A DNA stretch of 35,115 bases from Bdellovibrio sp. ZAP7. GTDB lineage: Bacteria; Bdellovibrionota; UBA1018. This document shows positions 1-9,816 of the stretch, in pieces. The notes below the pieces were generated by a model. It did not search any database. It saw nothing but the letters and a program-made list of their open reading frames with translations, and had not been told where the DNA came from. The stretch's first letter is position 1. Each line of letters begins with the position of its first letter. The stretch is taken from the NCBI GenBank assembly GCA_945865865.1, contig CAMBEX010000003.1, forward strand, positions 1 to 35,115, read 5' to 3'. The position numbers and the translations under genes are program-made.

Positions 1-1033
1 CCACGTGAACTTGGTCAGCTTCCCATCCGGCAATTTTCAAATCGCTGACACTCAATTTTCCTTGGGCGCTCAGAGTTTTTTCGAGCGCCAGGAGATCTGC
101 CTGGATCTTGCCCGCGAAAACCAGGTTACCTCCCGGTGAGCTTGCCTGCCGGGACGACGCCTACCCGCGAACCCATGGAATCGCCTTGGAAAGTTCAGCC
201 GAGATCTTGACCTCACCGTTCGCATCGAGCCGTTTTGGATCCAAGAGATTTCCGGCGACCGATCCGGATGCTTCGATACGCACTTCGTCGTCCAAGATCA
301 CGAGGTTCTCAAGCGCAAGTCCTGTGGGGTCGGCAAAGAGTTTGGCGGAGAGCCTCTTGAGATACCTCGTTTCATTTTTGTTCTTGCCCACGAAAAGACT
401 ACCGGCTGCACGAACGTCTCGGAGATCTACATCGACGTCGTAACCCGCACGCCCTCCCCGAGTATCCCGGGACAGTCGGATCGACTCCGCAATGAGTTCC
501 GTCCAGGAGTTCTCCGTCTTTACGCCACCCCGATCTTGTCCCCAAACCAAGCGCACCTTCGTGTCCTTGAGCGCTACGGCCTCGCATTGAATATTGAGCG
601 CCTCGTCCCAGCGAAAGCGGCGATTTGTTTTTTCTGCCGCGGGCCGATCCCATGCGGATGGATCAAAATCGACCAAAACGTCGCCCCGGTGAATGACCAC
701 TTCATTGATCCGAATATTTCCGGAGAGCATCTGAAACGGCAGAAAGTTGAGGTCGATCCTTTCGGCAGAGATCGCTGAGTCCGCCGGGAGGTTGAAAATA
801 TTTTTGCTGTCGAGCGTGAGCCTGGGATTTTTGATCGAAACTCCCGGCGGAAAAAGGGCGATTGAAAGATCCGAGAAATCCCCCTGAACGCCCATTTCGG
901 CTGGAAGCTTTTGAGCAACCGTTTTTTTGACGATTCGGGCAAACGCTTCGCTCTGAATAAAGCCGACCGCGGCTCCGACCAGTGCGCTTACGACCATGAT
1001 GAAAATCAAAAAGGGGCTCTTAAACATTCTCAA
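1..1033 (-). pseudogene. AsmA-like membrane-anchored protein, interrupted by an in-frame TAG (161-163) and continuing past the window edge
   Basis: N-terminal TM helix then AsmA-like beta-rich sequence (VQGDFSDLSIALFPPGVSIKNPRLTL). Past the TAG the same frame stays open to base 1 and reads ASSRQASSPGGNLVFAGKIQADLLALEKTLSAQGKLSVSDLKIAGWEADQVHV. Start is TTG at 1033 or ATG at 1027. Confidence 0.65.
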
Positions 1034-1866
1034 TCCATCGAGTCGAGTTTTTTGATTCTTTCCGCGCAGTCGCGATAGGAGCGGTCAGTTTCCAGGACCT
1101 GCTCATACCAGCCCTGGGCCAAGCCAGGCTCACCGAGCGCTTCTTGCGCGCGGGCCATTAAATAAAAGAAGTGTATTTTTTCCTCGCCAGAAACATCGGA
1201 GTCTCCCACGATCGGCTCCAGAACCATCGCTGCATCAAAAGCTCTCTCAGCTAGGATCAGCGAATAGGCCAAAAGCGCCTGAGCCGGCAGAGACTCCCGT
1301 CCGGCCGCCTTGAACTGCTCGATACTCAACTCGAGCAGCCCCATTTCTAGAAATGCGACGCCCCAATCGATGCGATCCTGCGCGGTGAGTTCGCTGTGCC
1401 GCTGGCCTAGATCGATGGAAAACTTCGCCCAACCTTTTTGTTCTTTTGCGTCTTGAAACAAGGACAGGGCCGCTACACCGCCCAAATTAAAATCCCGGTC
1501 GAGCGCCACAAGGATCGCCTCGACGTCTAACGCTTCGGGAGCAGGCCCCTGGCTTCGAGAACGGCGACCCTCCGCACTCAAGAGGTGGCTCAACTCAAGC
1601 TCAGCAATTTCCGCGAGCTTCTCTTGGGCCAGCACATGATCCGGCTGCGCCATGACTATCCGTCTTAAAACTTTTTTGGCTTCCTCAGTCAAACCTTCAC
1701 TCAAAAGAATATGGGCGCTCTGAAGATCATCGTCGATAGACGGGGAGGATGCCGCACCCACAACTCCCTGGGGTGACGGAACTACGTGCGTAAGTACTGC
1801 GGTCTTTTCGAGGAGATCATCCCCAAGATCGACGACCGTGCCTTCGACGTTTTCGGGAGGGCGCAT
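1030..1866 (-). CDS. TPR-type tetratricopeptide protein
   Basis: Helical repeat pattern (AHILLSEGLTEEAKKVLRRIVMAQPDHVLAQEKLAEI; FYLMARAQEALGEPGLAQGWYEQVLETD); stop overlaps the start of the AsmA-like gene. Confidence 0.75.
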   Translation of the reverse strand: MRPPENVEGTVVDLGDDLLEKTAVLTHVVPSPQGVVGAASSPSIDDDLQSAHILLSEGLTEEAKKVLRRIVMAQPDHVLAQEKLAEIAELELSHLLSAEGRRSRSQGPAPEALDVEAILVALDRDFNLGGVAALSLFQDAKEQKGWAKFSIDLGQRHSELTAQDRIDWGVAFLEMGLLELSIEQFKAAGRESLPAQALLAYSLILAERAFDAAMVLEPIVGDSDVSGEEKIHFFYLMARAQEALGEPGLAQGWYEQVLETDRSYRDCAERIKKLDSMD

Positions 1867-1876
1867 CCCTTGAATT

Positions 1877-3232
1877 TTACTCGTATTTCGGCAGGAACTC
1901 TTCCAAAAAATGCGTGTCGTAGTCGGAGTCGCGGAACTTCTTACTGTTCATGATTTTTTTGTGGAACGGGATGTTCGTTTTAATGCCTTCGATGACATAT
2001 TCGTCAAGCGCCTGACGCATTTTCGCGATCGCTTCGTCCCGCGTTGGGGCATGGACAATGAGTTTTCCGATCATCGAATCGTAAAAGGGAACGACCTTGT
2101 ACTGAGCGTAGACAAAAGAGTCGACCCGCACTCCAAAGCCGCCTGGCGTATGAAGGGCCGTGATTTTTCCGGGCGATGGGGCAAAGCGCTCGGGATCTTC
2201 AGCATTGATCCGACACTCAATGGCGTGTGACTTGATCTGGATATCTTTCTGGGTGAGCTTTAGTTTCTTGCCCGCTGATACGGCGATTTGTTCCTTGATC
2301 AGATCCACGCCGACAACCATCTCGGTCACGGGATGTTCGACCTGAATCCGGGTGTTCATTTCCATGAAGTAAAACTTGCCCTTTTCGACCAAGAATTCGA
2401 CCGTACCCACGTTCTCGTAATTGACCGCGTCGCAAAGCTTCAGTGCCGCGCGCCCCATTTCTTCACGCAGCTTCGCGTCCAAAACCGGGCTTGGGCACTC
2501 CTCGAGCATTTTTTGGTGGCGGCGCTGAATCGTACAATCGCGTTCACCCAAAAAGAGACGATTGCCGAACTTGTCGCAAAGCACCTGGATCTCGACGTGC
2601 CGCGGATGTTCGCAGTACTTTTCAAGATACATTGCCGGATTTCCGAACGCAGCGCCGGCCTCAGAACTCACGCGATCAAAAGAGGCCCTGAGCTGTTGCT
2701 CGTTATAAACGACATGAATCCCGCGTCCACCGCCCCCAGCAGCCGCCTTGAGAATGACGGGATATTCAATTTTTCGTGCCTCTTCGACAGCGGCCTCAAG
2801 CCCTGGAACCGCTTCCGTAGTGCCGGGCAACATGGGGACACCGGCGGCCTTGGCGATCGCGCGAGCCCGGGTCTTTTCACCCATGGCCATAATATTTTCA
2901 GGCGAAGGCCCGATGAACGTCACCTTGCATTCGCGGCAAAGACGCGCAAATTCGGCATTTTCTGACAAAAATCCGTAACCAGGATGGATCGCGTCGGCCC
3001 CCGTGATATCCGCGGCCGAAAGGATGCTCGCCATATTGAGGTAGCTCAATTTTGACTGCGGTGGGCCGATGCAAACCGCCTCATCAGCTAGCTTCACGTG
3101 AAGCGAATGCTCGTCGGCGGTGGAATACACAGCGACTGTTGAAATACCTAGCTCGCGACACGCGCGAATCACGCGGAGTGCGATCTCTCCGCGATTTGCG
3201 ATCAATACTTTTCGAAATAGAGGTGCCGTCAT
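1877..3232 (-). CDS. accC: Acetyl-CoA carboxylase biotin carboxylase subunit
   Basis: FRKVLIANRGEIALRVIRACRELGI, KAAAGGGGRGI, EMNTRIQVEHPVTEMV motifs; 451 aa; adjacent to accB. Confidence 0.97.
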   Translation of the reverse strand: MTAPLFRKVLIANRGEIALRVIRACRELGISTVAVYSTADEHSLHVKLADEAVCIGPPQSKLSYLNMASILSAADITGADAIHPGYGFLSENAEFARLCRECKVTFIGPSPENIMAMGEKTRARAIAKAAGVPMLPGTTEAVPGLEAAVEEARKIEYPVILKAAAGGGGRGIHVVYNEQQLRASFDRVSSEAGAAFGNPAMYLEKYCEHPRHVEIQVLCDKFGNRLFLGERDCTIQRRHQKMLEECPSPVLDAKLREEMGRAALKLCDAVNYENVGTVEFLVEKGKFYFMEMNTRIQVEHPVTEMVVGVDLIKEQIAVSAGKKLKLTQKDIQIKSHAIECRINAEDPERFAPSPGKITALHTPGGFGVRVDSFVYAQYKVVPFYDSMIGKLIVHAPTRDEAIAKMRQALDEYVIEGIKTNIPFHKKIMNSKKFRDSDYDTHFLEEFLPKYE

Positions 3233-3252
3233 AGTCCCGAGTCGTTGAGCGG

Positions 3253-3783
3253 TCAGGTTTCGATCACAAAAAGCGGTTCACCGAATTCAACCGGCTGACC
3301 GTTTTCAGCAAGAATGGACACCACCTTGCCATTGAACTCAGACTCGATCTCATTCATGAGCTTCATCGCTTCGATGATGCAAAGAACATCACCCCGTTTT
3401 ACGGACTTGCCTTCGTTGACGTAAGCCTCAACGTCAGGCGAGGGTCTGCGGTAAAAAGTTCCCACAAACGGCGACAAGATTTGTTTTTGATTTGCAGGCA
3501 GTACGCCCGGCTTTAGATCCGTATTTGCTGCGGAACCGTTTGCGTGATTTGCGCCTGCGCCATTGGATCCAGCTTGTGCGGGAGCATAACCGATTGCGGG
3601 AGCCGAGGCTGAATACACGGTTTCAGAAACCACACCCCATTTGCTGCGAATACGGATTTTCTCACCGCCGCGATCCCACTCGAGCTCCGCCATTTCGTGG
3701 CGCGCCATCATCTCAAAAACAGATTCGAGATCTTTCAAAGGAGTCTGTGGACTTCTTGCCTTCGCAACCGTCTTTTTAGCCAC
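3253..3783 (-). CDS. accB: Acetyl-CoA carboxylase biotin carboxyl carrier protein; probable GTG start at 3783
   Basis: Biotinylation motif [11 protein letters not shown]-terminal biotinyl domain. The ORF-track start at 3879 would overlap efp by ~95 nt; GTG ([11 protein letters not shown]) lies just after the efp stop. Confidence 0.93.
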   Translation of the reverse strand: MAKKTVAKARSPQTPLKDLESVFEMMARHEMAELEWDRGGEKIRIRSKWGVVSETVYSASAPAIGYAPAQAGSNGAGANHANGSAANTDLKPGVLPANQKQILSPFVGTFYRRPSPDVEAYVNEGKSVKRGDVLCIIEAMKLMNEIESEFNGKVVSILAENGQPVEFGEPLFVIET

Positions 3784-3784
3784 G

Positions 3785-4345
3785 TTACTTATTCGCCTTT
3801 TCTGAATAGGAATAATCGCGGGTATCCACTTTGATGAAATCCCCTTCTTTGATGTGAAAGGGAACGTTGACCACAGCACCCGTCTCTAGCGTCGCGGGCT
3901 TTGTGCCTCCTACCGTGTCGCCCTTGAACGAACCCGTGGTTTCCTTGATTTGCAGTACGACGAAAGTGGGAAGCTCAACGCCGATCGGGCGTTCGTTGAA
4001 GTACATGACTTTGATCACGAGACTTTCCTGAAGAAAATCTTTGCCTTCGCCCAACTGTTCGCCGCTGAGAACAGCCTGTTCAAAATTGGTCTGATCCATG
4101 AAATGAAACCCCTCGGCATCGCGATAGAGGTAGGACATTTCTTTTTCTTCGGTATTGGCTCGGTCCAGCTTATCGCCCGAGGTGATCGTTCGTTCGATCA
4201 CGTTCTGATTCAGCATGTTCTTGAGTTTGGTTCGCGTAAACGCCCGACCTTTGCCTGGACTGACATGCTGGAAATCCACGATTTCAAAGGGAACGCCGTC
4301 AAGCTCGACCTTGAGGCCTTTGCGAAACTGATTGGTTGGGTACAT
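3785..4345 (-). CDS. efp: Translation elongation factor P
   Basis: [44 protein letters not shown] is typical EF-P domain I; 186 aa. Confidence 0.96.
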   Translation of the reverse strand: MYPTNQFRKGLKVELDGVPFEIVDFQHVSPGKGRAFTRTKLKNMLNQNVIERTITSGDKLDRANTEEKEMSYLYRDAEGFHFMDQTNFEQAVLSGEQLGEGKDFLQESLVIKVMYFNERPIGVELPTFVVLQIKETTGSFKGDTVGGTKPATLETGAVVNVPFHIKEGDFIKVDTRDYSYSEKANK

Positions 4346-4379
4346 AGGTTTGAGTTAGTAACCGACCCCTTAGGGAGTG

Positions 4380-4979
4380 TCAACGGCAGCGATACCGCTC
4401 GACACCCTGAAGCAAGGCCTGAAGTTTTTCGACCTGGGCCACCCAGTGACGCCGCTTGAGCGCCGGATCCCCCGAAATAGCTCCTTGAGACGCGCGCACT
4501 TCAAATTCTGAGCTAGGAGCATCTGTCCTCAGCACCAGATCCCCAGCTTCATAGGCGCGAGCCTCGAGCTCCTGAACCATGCGTGAAACTTCCACGTCAT
4601 CAGGAGCAAAATACAAAAGCATTTTGTAAGCCATGAGCGCTTCGCCGGCCCGACCCAGCATCAAACAAGACTCTGCCAATAATCGTTGGGCCACCAGATT
4701 ATCGGGAACATCCCGCACAATCGGAGTCAGCTCCACAATGACGTCGTCATAGAGTCGAAGGTCAAAGAGCCCGCGTGCAAGCGCCACTCGCCCACCCACA
4801 AATCCGGGATGAATTCGTAGGCCCTCGCGGGCAATCTCAACTGCTTCCTTAGCTAGACCCGCTTTGCGATATGCCTCCGCAAGCGGCGCGAAAACGCGCG
4901 AGGTCGGGTCCTCCTGATACTTTCGGAGGTACTCGTAAATCACCGGAGATTGCGATCCTTTCAGTACGTTTCGCAGCAT
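4380..4979 (-). CDS. TPR protein downstream of pilQ
   Basis: PTSRVFAPLAEAYRKAGLAKEAVEIAREGLRIHPGFVGGRVALARGLFDLRLYDDVIVEL: TPR repeats. Confidence 0.7.
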   Translation of the reverse strand: MLRNVLKGSQSPVIYEYLRKYQEDPTSRVFAPLAEAYRKAGLAKEAVEIAREGLRIHPGFVGGRVALARGLFDLRLYDDVIVELTPIVRDVPDNLVAQRLLAESCLMLGRAGEALMAYKMLLYFAPDDVEVSRMVQELEARAYEAGDLVLRTDAPSSEFEVRASQGAISGDPALKRRHWVAQVEKLQALLQGVERYRCR

Positions 4980-4990
4980 GATTTTTCCCG

Positions 4991-6823
4991 TCAGCTCGCG
5001 GGACTGCTGTCAGTCACCAAGCCCGCTTCTTTTTCGTTAACGATCCTAGGTGTAATGAAGATAATCAACTCGCTTCGTTTTGTCGTTGCGCCTTCATTTC
5101 CAAAGAGGGCGCCCAAAATCGGGATTTTTCGCAAAAACGGAAATCCTCCGGCCGACTCGATGGTGTCCATCGAGTAAATGCCCCCGATCACCAGGGTAGT
5201 TCCATTCTCTACGAGGACATCGGTAGACATGTTTCTCGGAGCCACGGCCTCCGTACGCAAAACATCGCGCGAGACATTGAGCTGCAAAAGGATGCTGCCC
5301 GAGTTCGTCACTGTAGGTGTCACATCGAGGGACAAATTGGCGTGCTTAACCTCAAATGACGTACTGATCGTTCCATCAAACGAGGTGGTCGTGGATATCG
5401 GAACTTTTACCGGCTCTCCTGCAATGAGCTTTGCAGTTTTCTTATTCAGAACGACTAGCTTAGGAGCAGAAATCACGCGGGTTTTGGATTCCTCCTCCGA
5501 AATTTTAAGAATCGCATTGATGCGACCGATCCCTCTCAAAAAGCTGACGGTCGGAGACAGCCCGAAAATATTGGTGCCCGTCGACTGTCTGCCCTCCGCG
5601 TCGCCAGCAAGCGACTTCGAATCCGGAAAAATACCCGCACCACCGAAAAGTCCGTTCTCCGGACTTGAGCCCGCAAAGCTCGCAAACCAACGTCCGGAGT
5701 TCTGCTTGTCCGAAAGTCCCAGATTTCCGCCCAAACTATGCGCAAAACCCTCACTCGCTTCGACAATCTTGGCTTCCACCAGCACTTGCGGGGTTTGAGT
5801 GTCCAAGAGTTCGATGAGCTTTTTCATCTTTTCGACGTTTTCAGGAATATCCTGGACGATCAGGCTGTTGGTGCGCGAGTCGATTTGAACATTATCTTCG
5901 GCACCCCCGCCAACGCCCGCTGACTTTCCAAATTTGCTCAAAATCTTTGCCAAAGACGGGGCATCGGCAAAGCTAATCGGAAAGATGCGAGTCACTCGTG
6001 GAGCTGAGTTTTCGGCCGCTCTCTTGGCATTTAGAATCGCTACTTTTTCGCCGGTAAAATTTTCGAGCGTCAAAATCCTCAAAATATTATGACTCCGCTC
6101 GGCGCTCAGTCGCATGGTGTTTAAGATCACGTCCAGCGCCTGATCCCACGGAACATCGACGAGCGAAAGCGTGACATTTCCTTTCACCCCTTCGCCTAAA
6201 ATGATGTTGAAACCGCTCGCCTCGCCGATCAACCTCAGCACAGAGCCGATGTCCGCATCGCGCACCTGAAGAGTGACGTGCTTGCCCGTAAAACGTTTTG
6301 TTTTGATTCCATCAGCGAGCTGGTCAAGATTTCTTTCACCCAAAGAAAGCTCGGGTTCCGCTTGCGGGACTCCATCCGTGGTCGCCGGAGAAGCAGCTTC
6401 TACGCCCGATGCCTGTGCGGTTGGAATCGCAATCTTAAGTACGTTTCCGTCCTGCGAAACGGTGGGCGACACCCTCTCGCGGAGCTGAATCACGATTCGA
6501 GCCGTATCAGCCTGACCTTCAACCTGATAAGGACTGACCAAAGTCACGCTGCTGTTAAAGGACGATGTATCCAATTTGCGGTTCGCTGACTTGGAGAGCT
6601 GCGAGTCCTTAAGCTCGATGACAATCTGCTTGTCCTGAGAGTTTTCCTGAGTTTCGTAAGTGATGGGTGAATCCGAGCGAACCTGAATCTCGCTTGCCCC
6701 TTCATGGCTCTTAAACTCAATTCCACTGACTTGAGAGGCCGCCTCGATTTGCGAGGGCTCAAGAAGCATCCCAGCCGCAATACTTAGTGCCAAGCCTAAC
6801 GCCAACTTTACTTTCGTCTTCAT
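4991..6823 (-). CDS. pilQ: Type IV pilus secretin PilQ
   Basis: Signal peptide, AMIN-like N-terminus, secretin/TonB short domain (VTLQVRDADIGSVLRLIGEASGFNIILGEGVKGNVTLSLVDVPWDQALDVIL), C-terminal secretin domain (LVIGGIYS...PFLRKIPILGALFGNEG). Confidence 0.96.
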   Translation of the reverse strand: MKTKVKLALGLALSIAAGMLLEPSQIEAASQVSGIEFKSHEGASEIQVRSDSPITYETQENSQDKQIVIELKDSQLSKSANRKLDTSSFNSSVTLVSPYQVEGQADTARIVIQLRERVSPTVSQDGNVLKIAIPTAQASGVEAASPATTDGVPQAEPELSLGERNLDQLADGIKTKRFTGKHVTLQVRDADIGSVLRLIGEASGFNIILGEGVKGNVTLSLVDVPWDQALDVILNTMRLSAERSHNILRILTLENFTGEKVAILNAKRAAENSAPRVTRIFPISFADAPSLAKILSKFGKSAGVGGGAEDNVQIDSRTNSLIVQDIPENVEKMKKLIELLDTQTPQVLVEAKIVEASEGFAHSLGGNLGLSDKQNSGRWFASFAGSSPENGLFGGAGIFPDSKSLAGDAEGRQSTGTNIFGLSPTVSFLRGIGRINAILKISEEESKTRVISAPKLVVLNKKTAKLIAGEPVKVPISTTTSFDGTISTSFEVKHANLSLDVTPTVTNSGSILLQLNVSRDVLRTEAVAPRNMSTDVLVENGTTLVIGGIYSMDTIESAGGFPFLRKIPILGALFGNEGATTKRSELIIFITPRIVNEKEAGLVTDSSPAS

Positions 6824-6856
6824 CCGTCCCTCATTTCTAGCTTCCTGCCAGAACTC

Positions 6857-7387
6857 TCACCGCTGAGCTGGATCGTACGATCCAGCTGCGTTTTGAGTAG
6901 CCCCTTGCGCCGTTTTTGAGCCGCCTTCTTCGGATTCGAGCTCCGCGGGCAGTCGAAGTTGAACTCTTACGATTTCTTCTTTTCCGACAATGTTGGTAAT
7001 GCGCTCATCAACTTGAACCTCATCCTCGGTGATCTTTTTAATCACACCCCTGCGAGTGCCGATCTTCATGCGCTCCGAAACAAAGTGTGACTTACCGTTC
7101 GGGTCTGCCAAAATCGCCCGCAACCGGTCCGCACCCGTGATCACACCGATCAACTTGAAGCTCTCCGTCTGAAAAGATTCGAGCTCCGATCTAAGCACGA
7201 TCTTTTCTACCACAAGCACGGGCTGCTTGAACGGATCACGCATTTCGAGAAGGGATTCGGAGATCCCGGATTGCGCATTGTCTTTTTCCGCGGCTTCCTG
7301 ATCGGTTTTGGGCGCAGCCTCTTCGCCCCTAGCCGAGGCACCGCTCGCCGTTATGATCAGGGCTAGGATCGAAAGCCACAGTCTCAT
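6857..7387 (-). CDS. pilP: Type IV pilus assembly lipoprotein-like PilP
   Basis: RDPFKQPV and FKLIGVITGADRLRAILADPNGKSHFVSERMKIGTRRGVIKKITEDEVQV; position between pilO and pilQ. Confidence 0.9.
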   Translation of the reverse strand: MRLWLSILALIITASGASARGEEAAPKTDQEAAEKDNAQSGISESLLEMRDPFKQPVLVVEKIVLRSELESFQTESFKLIGVITGADRLRAILADPNGKSHFVSERMKIGTRRGVIKKITEDEVQVDERITNIVGKEEIVRVQLRLPAELESEEGGSKTAQGATQNAAGSYDPAQR

Positions 7388-8073
7388 GGTCCGCCTTCCT
7401 TCTGCGCGGGGGATCCCTGATCAGTCACCGCACCCGCAGGCTGAGCTCTTCCGCTAGACTGGTCGAGTGTGTCCTCTCTCGACTCATTGTACTGATAGGT
7501 CTTGAGCTGCATCACCCCTTCAAGCTCAACAAACTTCGCGGTCGCGGCGGTGACTGGCTTCATCTGAAAACTCTCGACCCGGATGATTCGTTGAACTTTT
7601 GATATTCTCTCAAGGAGTGCATATATTTGCGCAAATACCCCACGAAACTGCACTTCAAATGGCTGCTCGACGTAAAATGTTTTTTCAATTTTTTCGAGCG
7701 ACTTGATTCCCAAAATCGTGACTCCGACCCGTTTAGCTTCACGTTCTATCAACTTCATGAAGCCCCCGGCGTCCATGACGTCACTGAGGTTGGTTTTCAT
7801 CTCTCCGAGTTTTTTTCCCGCCTCTCGAACTCTCTCCGTCGTGGAAGGGAGCATTTTAACAAACTCCTCCATCGCCTTCACCTCGTTCGAAAGAGTTACG
7901 TTGTCATCCTGAAGGGTCTTAATCTGGCTCGCCTTTTGCGCAGTAGGTGATGAAGCGTCGGTTGGAAATACAAAATAGAGATCATAGGCGGAGTAAAGCA
8001 CGTACAAGACCGCAAGCGGACCGCAAGCCCTAGCAATGATCCCCTTAAGTCCAGCTCCTTCAACCTGTTCCAC
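7384..8073 (-). CDS. pilO: Type IV pilus inner-membrane alignment protein PilO
   Basis: Single TM, coiled coil, PilO-like core; position between pilN and pilP; overlaps the pilP start. Confidence 0.87.
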   Translation of the reverse strand: MEQVEGAGLKGIIARACGPLAVLYVLYSAYDLYFVFPTDASSPTAQKASQIKTLQDDNVTLSNEVKAMEEFVKMLPSTTERVREAGKKLGEMKTNLSDVMDAGGFMKLIEREAKRVGVTILGIKSLEKIEKTFYVEQPFEVQFRGVFAQIYALLERISKVQRIIRVESFQMKPVTAATAKFVELEGVMQLKTYQYNESREDTLDQSSGRAQPAGAVTDQGSPAQKEGGP

Positions 8074-8075
8074 TT

Positions 8076-8678
8076 TTATTTCCTCTTACCATTGATCTCA
8101 AACGTAACAACCGACACACCCTGTTGAGTTTTTTCCTGTTTGGACTCTCCAATTTTGAGATCGCTGAAAACTCCGCTGTTGTTGAGATTGGTATTAAGGT
8201 CTGCCACCAAGCTAAATTGCCTTGCCCAACCATTCAACTTCACCTCTACCGGGCCGACCATGAGATTGCTGACCCAAAGCTCTGCTGGAGTGCTCTGTGA
8301 AAGTCCCTTGAGGATCTCGGTGGGTTTTTCGGCATCAGCCATCACTGTTTGAAGCGTTTCGATTTTTTTTCGGATCAATTCCTCGTCCGCGACGAGAATT
8401 TTTCGAGTGTCTTCGTACTTCTGATTTTTTGCGCGTTGCTCCTGTAACGCACTTTGCTCCTGAGTCAGTTTGGAAATCTGCGCATCGAGCTCCGCCAAGG
8501 CACTCGTCTTACTTGAATCCACATAAATATTTGCACCCAAGATCGCGACAATAGGGATTGCCAGTTGCCGAATCGGGAGGTCCTTGAGTGCCGAGGAATC
8601 GAAACTCAGCCCTGACTTGGGCCGGCCTTCACCCACTGCTGCAGGAGATTTTCGAGTCGCCAGATTAATTTTGATCAT
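8076..8678 (-). CDS. pilN: Type IV pilus inner-membrane alignment protein PilN
   Basis: MIKINLATRK start, TM, coiled coil, C-terminal PilN fold; overlaps the pilM stop. Confidence 0.9.
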   Translation of the reverse strand: MIKINLATRKSPAAVGEGRPKSGLSFDSSALKDLPIRQLAIPIVAILGANIYVDSSKTSALAELDAQISKLTQEQSALQEQRAKNQKYEDTRKILVADEELIRKKIETLQTVMADAEKPTEILKGLSQSTPAELWVSNLMVGPVEVKLNGWARQFSLVADLNTNLNNSGVFSDLKIGESKQEKTQQGVSVVTFEINGKRK

Positions 8679-9763
8679 GGGGCTCCCGCCCTGAGCGCAA
8701 GTCCGATCGGAACGGCCGCAATAGGGCCGATCGACTGGACATACTCCTGTGTAAATACCGCGGGGTCGTAAGAAATCGCGTTAAACGGATTGATCATTTG
8801 CGTGGGCAGTCCGATTTTGCTCTCGATCTCTTGCGACAGGTTGGGGACCTTTGAACCCCCGCCCGCCAAGAGCACACACGAAACCGGAGGCGCAACCGAT
8901 GAGGCGTTATAGAAATCGAGTGCGCGCTTGATTTCCATTCCATAGTTTTCGCCCATCAAGTGCATGATCTCGACGACCTCTTGCGGCGTCGAACCGCCTC
9001 CGCCACCGGCCTTGAGGGTTTCAGCATCCGCAAAACTGAGGCCCAGGTGTTTTTGAATTTCGGCCGTGAGATTGCGACCACCCAGTGTCGAGTCCTTGGT
9101 GAAAACCGGAATCCCTTGGTTGACCACCGTTATTTTCATCGCAGCTGAACCGATATCCACAATAGCCGCGGACTCGGAGGCCTGGAGCGGATAGTTGGCT
9201 TCAAAAACGTTTTGGAGCGCAAAAAAATCCGCATCCATGATCGTGGGCTTGAGTCCTGCGTCTTCGATGCAAGTCATGTAGCTATCGAGTACCGAGCGTT
9301 TGACCGCGACCAGCAAGATATCTGTTTGATTGTCCTTGGATCGCGACAATGTTTGAAAGTCCATGACGACGTCCGAGACATCGAACGGAAGGTACTGTTC
9401 GGCCTCCCAAAAAACCTGATCTTGGAGTTCCTTGATCTTGGCCGCCTGAACTTGCATGCGCTTGATGATCAGTGATGTGCCGGAAAGCGATGCGCAGACG
9501 TTTTTTGTTTTGAGCTTCAACTGCGCCATCAGCTGCTTGAGGCTATCGACTAATGCGACAGGATTGACCACCTCACGGTTGACGATCACATCCTCCGGTA
9601 GTTGAATCATTCCAAAATGGAGGAGTTTATAGCCTTTTTTCTCACGTTTCAGCTCGACCAGCTTGATCGCTGACGAGCCGATGCTCAAGCCCACGCAATG
9701 GCTACCGCCACCGCCGCCGAACCCACCGAACAGTTTTGACAACCCCCCAGACGGTGGGCTCAC
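8675..9763 (-). CDS. pilM: Type IV pilus actin-like ATPase PilM
   Basis: VGLSIGSSAIKLVELKREKKGYKL, AAIVDIGSAAMKITVVNQG, CVLLAGGGSKVPNL motifs; GTG start. Confidence 0.94.
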   Translation of the reverse strand: MSPPSGGLSKLFGGFGGGGGSHCVGLSIGSSAIKLVELKREKKGYKLLHFGMIQLPEDVIVNREVVNPVALVDSLKQLMAQLKLKTKNVCASLSGTSLIIKRMQVQAAKIKELQDQVFWEAEQYLPFDVSDVVMDFQTLSRSKDNQTDILLVAVKRSVLDSYMTCIEDAGLKPTIMDADFFALQNVFEANYPLQASESAAIVDIGSAAMKITVVNQGIPVFTKDSTLGGRNLTAEIQKHLGLSFADAETLKAGGGGGSTPQEVVEIMHLMGENYGMEIKRALDFYNASSVAPPVSCVLLAGGGSKVPNLSQEIESKIGLPTQMINPFNAISYDPAVFTQEYVQSIGPIAAVPIGLALRAGAP

Positions 9764-9816
9764 GAAATATAAATCTCCATACTGTTAATTTTTACAGGAC
9801 TGGGCAAAACCTTCAA

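Noticed and set aside
2288-2965. 225-aa plus-strand ORF antisense to accC
   Set aside because: Fully overlaps accC; no domain; expected from codon bias.
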